Shown piece after piece: positions 1 to 4,738 of a stretch of DNA of 5,535 nt. Each line of letters begins with the position of its first letter. Within the stretch, counting starts at the first letter, position 1. The position numbers and the translations under genes were made by a program. This DNA is from DATGIQ01 sp035295665 (GTDB taxonomy: Bacteria > Planctomycetota > Planctomycetia > Gemmatales > Gemmataceae). Where the stretch lies: assembly GCA_035295665.1 (NCBI GenBank), contig DATGIQ010000156.1, forward strand, positions 1-5,535. Direction: 5' to 3'. Below the pieces are notes generated by a model, which worked only from the letters and a program-made list of their open reading frames with translations, searched no databases and was not told the DNA's origin.

Positions 1-1
1 T

Positions 2-547
2 GCCGACCTTCTGGTGCGGAGTTACGCCCACACCTTTGGCCTGCCCGCCCTCATCACGCGCTGTTCCAACAACTACGGCCCGTACCAGTTCCCGGAAAAA
101 TTGCTGCCGCTGTTCATCACCAATCTGTTGCGCGACGAACCGGTGCCGGTGTACGGGGACGGCCTCAACATCCGCGACTGGATTCATGTTCGCGACCATT
201 GTGCAGCGCTGGAGCGGGTCTGGCGTGCCGGGCAGCCCGGCGAAGTCTACAACATCGGCGGCCGCTGCGAGCTCACCAACCTCGAGCTGACCCATCGGCT
301 CCTGGAGATCATGGGCAAGCCCCGTACCCTTCTTCGCTATGTGAACGACCGACCCGGACACGACCGCCGCTACGCCATCGATTGCAGCAAGATCGAACGC
401 AACCTCGCTTGGCGGCCCACCATCCCCTTCGACGAAGGGTTGCGGGCGACAGTCCAATGGTATCAGGAACACGCCGATTGGATTGCCAAGATTCGCACCG
501 GGGATTACTTGAAGTATTACCAGAAGCAGTATGGCACTAGTCCCTAG
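2..547 (+). CDS. rfbB: dTDP-glucose 4,6-dehydratase, C-terminal half (5' end outside window)
   Basis: This enzyme converts dTDP-glucose to dTDP-4-dehydro-6-deoxyglucose in the cytoplasm, the committed step to dTDP-rhamnose and other deoxysugars. The reading frame is already open at the left edge, and the 181 visible residues match the second half of RmlB (family length about 330-360). Visible hallmarks are the SNNYGPYQFPEKLLPL substrate-binding stretch at visible residues 22-37, YGDGLNIRDWIHVRDH (about 56-71), YNIGG, and RPGHDRRYAID near the C terminus. The segment begins just after the place where the family's catalytic YxxxK normally lies, so that motif is not in view. An internal GTG at 14 is not a start. 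The last codons and the TAG stop (545-547) lie inside an inverted heptamer repeat, so the C-terminal Thr-Ser-Pro is repeat-encoded. The next gene, another sugar-nucleotide enzyme, starts 70 bases downstream on the same strand. The family call is very secure. Confidence 0.95.
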   Translation, partial: ADLLVRSYAHTFGLPALITRCSNNYGPYQFPEKLLPLFITNLLRDEPVPVYGDGLNIRDWIHVRDHCAALERVWRAGQPGEVYNIGGRCELTNLELTHRLLEIMGKPRTLLRYVNDRPGHDRRYAIDCSKIERNLAWRPTIPFDEGLRATVQWYQEHADWIAKIRTGDYLKYYQKQYGTSP

Positions 548-603
548 TCCGTGGTCCGTAGCCAGCTGGCTACGGACCACGGACTAGGGACCACGGACTA
601 GGG
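537..603. repeat. Inverted array of 7-bp units forming a perfect 52-bp palindrome
   Basis: Positions 540-565 and 566-591 are exact reverse complements with no spacer, giving a 52-base perfect palindrome centred on CAG|CTG. Both arms are built of 7-base units. The left side reads CTAGTCC, CTAGTCC, GTGGTCC, GTAGCC. The right side reads GGCTAC, GGACCAC, GGACTAG, GGACCAC, GGACTAG. A 14-base unit (ACCACGGACTAGGG) is therefore tandemly repeated at 576-589 and 590-603. The array begins inside the end of rfbB and stops 14 bases before the next start codon. Transcribed, it would form a very stable 26-bp hairpin. No T-tract follows, so a classical intrinsic terminator is not indicated. It could instead be a dispersed genomic repeat, an mRNA-stabilising hairpin or a protein-binding site. 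The structure is certain; its role is unknown. Confidence 0.95.
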
Positions 604-617
604 ATGGTCCTGGAACC

Positions 618-1589
618 ATGCGTATCTTGCTGACCGGGGTTTCCGGATTCGCGGGCGGCCACCTGGCGGAGGCGCTGCTCGAACAGGGAGGTGTCGAACT
701 CTACGGCACCGGGCAGCGCGGACAATGGCCGTCCGAGCTGTGGCACTTGGCCGACCGGGTCGTTCTGCGGCGCTGCCCTCTGGACGACGGAGCGACCATT
801 GAAGCCTTGCTGCGCGAGATTCAGCCCGAGCAAATCTATCACTTGGCCGGCTATTCCGATGCAGGGCGATCCTTTCGAGAGGCGGAAGACGCCTGGGCCG
901 GCAATCTGACCGGGACGCGCTGCCTGTATGACGCCATCCTCCGTTGGGGAGGGCGGCCGCGGATTCTGTACGTCGGGAGCGGCATTGTCTACGGCGACCT
1001 GGAGGATCCGACGCGGGCTCACGATGAGCTATCACCGCTTCGGCCAGCCAGCCCCTACGCAGCCAGCAAGGCCGCCGCGGACCTGCTGAGCTATCAGTAT
1101 GCCCGCTGCGCCGGGCTCGATATCGTACGGGTCCGACCGTTCAATCACATCGGTCCGCGCCAGTCTCCCCAGTACGCGGTGGCCCACTTCGCCCAGCAGC
1201 TGGCGGCCATCGACTGCGGCAAGCAAGCACCGCTGTTGGAAACCGGAAACCTCGATCCGCGCCGCGACCTGACCGATGTCCGCGACATGGTACGCGCCTA
1301 CATGCTCCTGATGGAACGTGGCCGCAGCGGCGAGGTCTACAACGTCGGCACGGGCCAGGCGCATTCCATGCGCGAAGTGCTGAACCGCCTCTTGGCGTTG
1401 ACGCGTGTTCCCATCGAAGTAAGACAGCGACCGGGCCTGGTGCGCGCGACCGACACCAACGTCATCCTTGCCGACCCCTCCAAACTTCGTTCTGAAGTCG
1501 GCTGGCAACCCCAACGAAGCCTTGATCAAACGCTGGTGGATACGCTGGACTACTGGCGGCAAACGTTTACGGCACGGAAGACGGCGTAA
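618..1589 (+). CDS. NAD(P)-dependent sugar-nucleotide reductase/epimerase, GDP-4-dehydro-6-deoxymannose reductase-like
   Basis: This is a 323-residue extended short-chain dehydrogenase/reductase acting on a nucleotide-activated sugar in the cytoplasm. Visible features are the Rossmann GxxGFxG motif (GVSGFAG, residues 7-13), the HLAG element (75-78), Ser121 in VGSGIVYG, and the catalytic YAASK (Tyr147, Lys151). RPFNHIGPRQ (173-182) and the RRDLTDVRDMVRAY stretch (215-228) are the segments that most resemble GDP-4-dehydro-6-deoxy-D-mannose reductase (Rmd), which makes GDP-D-rhamnose. Length also fits Rmd better than GDP-mannose 4,6-dehydratase. Because the upstream neighbour makes a dTDP-4-keto-6-deoxysugar, a dTDP-linked substrate is a real alternative. 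The ATG at 618 precedes the Rossmann strand directly, as expected, but has no clear Shine-Dalgarno sequence. Another ATG at 604 is out of frame. The family is secure; the substrate is not. Confidence 0.88.
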   Translation: MRILLTGVSGFAGGHLAEALLEQGGVELYGTGQRGQWPSELWHLADRVVLRRCPLDDGATIEALLREIQPEQIYHLAGYSDAGRSFREAEDAWAGNLTGTRCLYDAILRWGGRPRILYVGSGIVYGDLEDPTRAHDELSPLRPASPYAASKAAADLLSYQYARCAGLDIVRVRPFNHIGPRQSPQYAVAHFAQQLAAIDCGKQAPLLETGNLDPRRDLTDVRDMVRAYMLLMERGRSGEVYNVGTGQAHSMREVLNRLLALTRVPIEVRQRPGLVRATDTNVILADPSKLRSEVGWQPQRSLDQTLVDTLDYWRQTFTARKTA

Positions 1590-1592
1590 CGA

Positions 1593-1623
1593 ATTCGCAA
1601 GGGTTGGCCCATCTGCCGCGAAT
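1593..1623 (+). terminator. Weak inverted repeat after the reductase gene, possible terminator
   Basis: ATTCGC (1593-1598) and GCGAAT (1618-1623) are complementary and enclose a small GGG-TTGG-CCC hairpin at 1601-1610. It begins 3 bases after the reductase stop codon and ends just before the ugd promoter, where a terminator would be expected. The arms are short and no T-tract follows, so this is only a candidate. Confidence 0.2.
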
Positions 1624-1626
1624 CGT

Positions 1627-1655
1627 GTGACAACTCGCGTCCCACAACGTATATT
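1627..1655 (+). promoter_or_regulatory. Sigma-70-type promoter for ugd
   Basis: GTGACA at 1627-1632 (5 of 6 matches to TTGACA) is followed after 17 bases by TATATT at 1650-1655 (5 of 6 matches to TATAAT). Transcription would start near 1662, giving a leader of about 35 bases before the ATG at 1697. Both boxes and the spacing are near-ideal for the housekeeping sigma factor, so ugd can probably be expressed independently of the two upstream genes. Confidence 0.6.
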
Positions 1656-1696
1656 TTTCTCATGATGCATTGTTCATCCGGATTGAGGACACAGCC

Positions 1697-3001
1697 ATGA
1701 GAATCGCGGTCATCGGTACCGGTTACGTGGGATTGGTCACCGCAACGTGCTTTGCCGAGAGCGGTAACGATGTCGTCGGCATGGATGCCAATGCGCAAAA
1801 AATCGAAATCCTGGAAGCTGGCCGGCTGCCGATTTACGAGCCTGGCCTGCAAGAGCTCGTGCAGCGCAACCGCCGTGAAGGCCGCCTCAATTTCACGACC
1901 GATCTGGCCCGCGCCGTTGGACGGGCCCAATTGATTTTCATTGCCGTGGGGACGCCGCAAGCCGCCGACAGCAGCGCGGATCTGTCCAGCTTGTGGGCCT
2001 TGGCCGATTCCTTGGCCGAACACCTGGACGAGCATAAAGTGGTGGTCATCAAGAGCACGGTGCCCGTCGGCACCAACGCGGCCATGCTCGAACGGCTCCG
2101 TGCCCGCACCCGGAACCACGTGGAAGTGGCCAGCAATCCCGAGTTTCTCAAGGAAGGGGCGGCCCTGGATGATTTCATGAGACCCGACCGCGTGGTGGTC
2201 GGCGTGCGCCGGCAAGAGGCGGCTGAGCTGCTCCGTGAGCTCTATGGTCCCTTCCTCCGCACCGAGCGTCCATTCTTGATCATGTCGCCGGAAAGCGCGG
2301 AGATGACGAAATACGCGGCCAATGCCCTGTTGGCCACGAAAATCAGCTTCATCAACGAAATTGCCAACCTCTGCGACCGCGTCGGTGCCGACATCCATGA
2401 TGTCCGCCGGGGCATCGGCCACGACGCCCGCATCGGTTTCCAGTTCCTCTTTCCCGGAGCCGGATTCGGCGGCAGCTGTTTTCCCAAGGATGTTCGGGCG
2501 TTGATCCACACTGCACGGCAGAAAGATGTGGCGCTGGCGGTGCTCGAAGCGGTGGATCACGTGAACGAAGCGCAGAAGCGCGTCCTGGTGAAAAAAATTC
2601 GCAAGCACTATGGCTCAGCGCTGAAGGAGAAAACCATCGCGATCTGGGGCCTCGCCTTCAAGCCGCGCACCGATGATATCCGCGAGGCGCCGGCTCTGGT
2701 GCTGATCGACTCCCTCTTGGCAGACGGCGTGGCGTTGCGGGTGCACGATCCCGAGGCGTTGGCCAATGTGCGAGCCATTTATGGCGACCGACTGGTTTAC
2801 TGCGACCGGCCCTACGGTGCTCTCGAAGGAGCCGACGGCCTGGCAATTGTCACCGAGTGGCAGGAGTTCCGCCATCCGGATTTTGAATTGATGCGGCGGT
2901 TGATGCGCGAAGCAGTCATCTTTGATGGCCGCAACGTCTATGAGCCAAAAACCCTGGTCGGGAATGGTTTCGTTTACCAAGCCATCGGCCGATCGGGTTA
3001 G
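1697..3001 (+). CDS. ugd: UDP-glucose 6-dehydrogenase
   Basis: This cytoplasmic enzyme oxidises UDP-glucose twice with NAD+ to UDP-glucuronate, a precursor of acidic polysaccharides and of UDP-xylose-type sugars. The 434-residue product has the usual family length and domain order. The N-terminal NAD-binding domain carries GTGYVG (residues 7-12). The active-site segments are KSTVPVGT (119-126), NPEFLKEG (147-154) with Glu149 and Lys152, and EMTKYAANA with Lys205 and Asn209. GFGGSCFPKD (257-265) contains the catalytic Cys261 and Asp265. The C-terminal UDP-binding domain has GLAFKPRTDDIREAP (318-332) and DGRN (410-413). All key residues are intact. The ATG at 1697 is preferred because GAGGA (1685-1689) lies 7 bases upstream and the Rossmann strand starts at once. 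A TTG at 1670 would add nine unlikely residues. It is preceded by its own promoter. Confidence 0.97.
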   Translation: MRIAVIGTGYVGLVTATCFAESGNDVVGMDANAQKIEILEAGRLPIYEPGLQELVQRNRREGRLNFTTDLARAVGRAQLIFIAVGTPQAADSSADLSSLWALADSLAEHLDEHKVVVIKSTVPVGTNAAMLERLRARTRNHVEVASNPEFLKEGAALDDFMRPDRVVVGVRRQEAAELLRELYGPFLRTERPFLIMSPESAEMTKYAANALLATKISFINEIANLCDRVGADIHDVRRGIGHDARIGFQFLFPGAGFGGSCFPKDVRALIHTARQKDVALAVLEAVDHVNEAQKRVLVKKIRKHYGSALKEKTIAIWGLAFKPRTDDIREAPALVLIDSLLADGVALRVHDPEALANVRAIYGDRLVYCDRPYGALEGADGLAIVTEWQEFRHPDFELMRRLMREAVIFDGRNVYEPKTLVGNGFVYQAIGRSG

Positions 3002-3376
3002 GGGGGGGGTAGGACGGAGGAAGCAGTAAGGAGAAATAATTCCTAGAGACCACGGCCCGGCAAAAAGGTGGCGGGCACTCGGCCGATTCCGCCCCCCTGC
3101 GACGGAAAACCTGGCTCCACACCGGGTAAGGCTTTGTGCGTCGCCCCTTTTCGCCGGGTCGTAGCTGTCTGCCCAATGGATGCACATGCTATGCCGCTTC
3201 TTCGTTGCCCTGGGCGCACAGTAGAAGAAAAAGACAAGTAAATCCTTGCTGATCAAGGACATAAAGTTTGGGATTATGCCTGAAAGTTTTGTTCGTCGGC
3301 GGCGAAAAAATGACATGCACAGAATTTTGTGTTAACAGATATTTGCGCCACGTGTGTAAACGAGCGCTTCCAACAG
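3002..3376. other. Convergent intergenic region, no protein gene
   Basis: These 375 bases separate the 3' ends of ugd (+) and the methyltransferase (-). No frame on either strand has a start, ribosome site and composition suggesting a gene. Visible contents are a run of nine G at 3001-3009, whose first G completes the ugd stop codon; GTGGCGGG/CCGCC-type complementarity around 3070-3093; a possible multi-stem RNA fold at 3099-3144; a small inverted repeat TCCTTG/CAAGGA at 3243-3259; and a distinctly AT-richer patch at about 3225-3355. The minus-strand stem-loop at its right end is listed separately. The region is long for a simple convergent gap, so an uncharacterised small RNA or a decayed gene is possible, but neither is shown. 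Confidence 0.6.
3099..3144 (+). other. Possible small structured RNA element
   Basis: GCGACG (3099-3104) pairs exactly with CGTCGC (3139-3144). Inside, CCTGG (3110-3114) can pair with CCGGG (3122-3126) around a 7-base loop, with a central U-G wobble that exists only in the plus-strand RNA. On the minus strand the same pair becomes an A-C mismatch, so any RNA is more likely plus-sense, downstream of ugd. It does not match an RNA family I can name. Short GC-rich complementarity of this kind can arise by chance. Confidence 0.2.
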
Positions 3377-3386
3377 TTAGCGCTCG
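3361..3386 (-). terminator. Stem-loop overlapping the methyltransferase stop codon
   Basis: CGAGCGCT (3361-3368) and AGCGCTCG (3379-3386) form a perfect 8-bp stem with a 10-base loop. Read on the minus strand, the TAA stop (3379-3377) sits at the stem-loop junction. The stem is followed by TTTACAC, a short T-tract. Position and strand fit an intrinsic terminator for the methyltransferase gene, though the weak T-tract leaves room for an mRNA 3'-end protecting hairpin instead. Confidence 0.5.
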
Positions 3387-4330
3387 GCGCTGACCATCAT
3401 GCAGTCGGACTGGTGGCTGAGATGACAATACCATGTCGCCAGGCGGGAGACTGGCTTGGCGGTCAGCCAGCGATGCCAGCAGGATCTGCCCTCGGATTGG
3501 CAGGCCCGCTTGGCGGAAGAGCGGAGCCAATCGCTGTGGCGAACCATGCGGATGGGGCCCACCTGAAAGCCGGCTTTCTCCAGCATCAAGTGGAGTGTCC
3601 AGGGGGCGAAGTGGGTTAGGTGCCGCGGCAGGTCCAGCCCATACCAGGCCGACCCAAACCAGCGGAAAGGAAGGCTGTCGATGTTCGGCACGGCCACGAA
3701 CAATTTCCCGCCGGGAATCAAGAGTCGATGGGCCTCCCGAAGTACTTCGAGCGGATCGTGGACATGCTCCAGCGAGTGCCACATCGTGATGGCATCAAAG
3801 CTGCCCGGCCAAAGTTCCGGATGGGGGAGCGTGCCGACCAGAGCCCGCAGTCCCAGTTCCGCGCGGATCCGCTGAATCGCCGCGGTTGATACATCCAGGC
3901 CGGTCACTTGCCAACCCTGCCGGTCCATGTGAGCCAAGAACGCGCCGCCCCCGCAACCGAAATCGAGCAATCGGCCGGGCCCGCGCCACGTCAACACCCG
4001 ATGCTCCTTGGGCGCCTGCCGGCGGCCCCGTAGTCCCGGCAACCGCCATCGCGGACGGCGAAGGCTCGAGGTCCGGTGGGGACGATAGACCGCGGGATAG
4101 AATTGGCTAATCGTGTCCGTGTTGGGGCGCGGATTGGTAAAGCAGAGGCCGCACTCCTGGCACTGAACCACGGCAAACCATAGTCCGGTGCCCCCGGCGG
4201 TCGTGTCGGCTGCCTCCACCAACGGCGACCAGTTCCGTCCGCCGCACAGCAGACAACTCGGCTCCTCCCAGACAATGACCGGCCCCGCCGCAGCGACTGG
4301 AGCAGCCAGGTCACGCGGAAAAAAGCTCAT
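3377..4330 (-). CDS. Class I SAM-dependent methyltransferase with N-terminal zinc ribbon
   Basis: The 317-residue product transfers a methyl group from S-adenosylmethionine to an unknown acceptor, probably in the cytoplasm. Cys26-x2-Cys29 and Cys57-x2-Cys60 form a predicted zinc-binding knuckle. The methyltransferase core follows, with motif I DFGCGGG (123-129), acidic Asp146 ending strand 2 (VTGLD), FDAITMWHSLEHVHDP (178-193) and the LLIPGGKLFVAVPN segment (203-216). PRHLTHF (235-241) is a signature of the Methyltransf_23-like group seen in many sugar and polysaccharide clusters. The ATG at 4330 is chosen because AGGA lies 9 bases upstream (4340-4343). The in-frame GTG at 4393 has no ribosome site and would add 21 residues lacking family character. 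A promoter and a structured leader precede it. Nearby nucleotide-sugar genes suggest a sugar or glycan acceptor, but it lies on the opposite strand and could be unrelated. Confidence 0.88.
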   Translation of the reverse strand: MSFFPRDLAAPVAAAGPVIVWEEPSCLLCGGRNWSPLVEAADTTAGGTGLWFAVVQCQECGLCFTNPRPNTDTISQFYPAVYRPHRTSSLRRPRWRLPGLRGRRQAPKEHRVLTWRGPGRLLDFGCGGGAFLAHMDRQGWQVTGLDVSTAAIQRIRAELGLRALVGTLPHPELWPGSFDAITMWHSLEHVHDPLEVLREAHRLLIPGGKLFVAVPNIDSLPFRWFGSAWYGLDLPRHLTHFAPWTLHLMLEKAGFQVGPIRMVRHSDWLRSSAKRACQSEGRSCWHRWLTAKPVSRLATWYCHLSHQSDCMMVSAER

Positions 4331-4357
4331 CGGTGGAAATCCTTTTCCCCCAGCGGC

Positions 4358-4410
4358 TCCGAAAAAGGGGACGATCCCTTTGCGGAGGGACACAGGCCAC
4401 GTTTTTCGGA
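4358..4410 (-). promoter_or_regulatory. Self-complementary element in the methyltransferase 5' leader
   Basis: TCCGAAAAA (4358-4366) and TTTTTCGGA (4402-4410) are perfect 9-base complements. Between them TCCCT (4375-4379) and AGGGA (4386-4390) form an inner hairpin. The whole structure falls between the predicted transcription start (near 4428) and the ATG at 4330, so the mRNA would carry a two-stem leader ending 15 bases before the AGGA ribosome site. It could affect mRNA stability, attenuation or translation. It matches no riboswitch class I recognise. Confidence 0.35.
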
Positions 4411-4434
4411 ACTAACCCCCGCTTCGTAGTGGCG

Positions 4435-4463
4435 ACTATACCGGTCGTGCCGTCTTGGGTCAA
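4435..4463 (-). promoter_or_regulatory. Sigma-70-type promoter for the methyltransferase gene
   Basis: On the minus strand, TTGACC (4463-4458, 5 of 6 matches) and TATAGT (4440-4435, 5 of 6 matches) are separated by exactly 17 bases. Transcription would begin near 4428, leaving a leader of about 98 bases before the ATG at 4330. This is the best promoter match in the divergent region. Confidence 0.6.
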
Positions 4464-4560
4464 CCGCAGCAACCAACTCCAGGAGACCGGCCAACGGGGT
4501 AACGGGTGCAAGTACAACCCCCCTTTTCCGCACCGCTTCGCAAAGTTTCGCATTTCCCCT

Positions 4561-4590
4561 TTGCAATGTCGCCGGGTGAGTGTTTATGAT
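4561..4590 (+). promoter_or_regulatory. Possible promoter for the zinc-ribbon membrane protein gene
   Basis: TTGCAA (4561-4566, 4 of 6 matches) and TATGAT (4585-4590, 5 of 6 matches) are 18 bases apart. A start near 4597 would give a leader of about 140 bases containing the inverted repeat at 4630-4673. GCAAAG (4540-4545) and CTTTGC (4559-4564) form a small inverted repeat overlapping the -35 box, which could be an operator. The -35 match is modest, so the call is tentative. Confidence 0.35.
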
Positions 4591-4629
4591 GGAAACAGTC
4601 CTTTTCCCTTGGCCCATTCATCGGGGTTG

Positions 4630-4673
4630 TTCGCGAAGACTTCGGTTTGTTTGGATTCCGAAGCATTCGCGAA
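4630..4673 (+). promoter_or_regulatory. Long inverted repeat with duplicated TTCGCGAA palindrome upstream of the zinc-ribbon gene
   Basis: The arms 4630-4645 and 4658-4673 are complementary at 14 of 16 positions, with TTCGCGAA and CTTCGG/CCGAAG blocks separated by a 2-base mismatch, around a 12-base T-rich spacer. TTCGCGAA is itself a palindrome, so it occurs as two identical 8-base sites whose starts are 36 bases apart, extended as direct repeats to TTCGCGAAGA. The element ends 65 bases before the ATG at 4739. Paired dyad sites suit a dimeric regulator binding cooperatively; alternatively the transcript forms a leader hairpin. No T-tract follows, so a terminator is unlikely. Confidence 0.5.
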
Positions 4674-4738
4674 GAGACCCGCAACCGTCGTTTTGGCTCG
4701 TTTAACCGGCGTTTCTGGAACCGCCGCAGGAGACACTT

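Noticed and set aside
1550..2608. 352-codon open frame on the minus strand
   Set aside because: It lies antisense to the clearly genuine ugd gene and the end of the reductase. It is a by-product of GC-rich codon use and has no recognisable domain.
3001..3009. Run of nine G as a phase-variation tract
   Set aside because: It begins with the last base of the ugd stop codon, so length changes would not alter the protein, and no downstream gene reads through it.
3016..3172. Short similarities to SRP RNA (GCCGGGTCGTAGCTG) and to the RNase P 5' conserved region (GGAAAACCTGGCTCCACA)
   Set aside because: The other obligatory conserved blocks are absent or wrongly spaced, so these are isolated chance matches.
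3060..3180. Minus-strand resemblance to a cyclic-di-GMP-I riboswitch (GACGCACAAAGCC close to the conserved GACGCAAAGCC, with an upstream GGGC able to pair with GCCU)
   Set aside because: The conserved segment carries a two-base insertion, the second helix with its tetraloop receptor is not recognisable, and the strand leads into the antisense of ugd with no gene to regulate.
2615..3316. 233-codon minus-strand open frame reaching into the convergent gap
   Set aside because: More than half is antisense to ugd, and the part in the gap shows no family character and no convincing start.
3276..3335. 19-codon plus-strand ORF in the AT-rich patch
   Set aside because: It has no clear Shine-Dalgarno sequence, no promoter and only chance-level length.
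4331..4393. Upstream in-frame GTG start for the methyltransferase at 4393
   Set aside because: No ribosome site precedes it, and the added 21 residues overlap the predicted structured leader. The ATG at 4330 has AGGA at good spacing.
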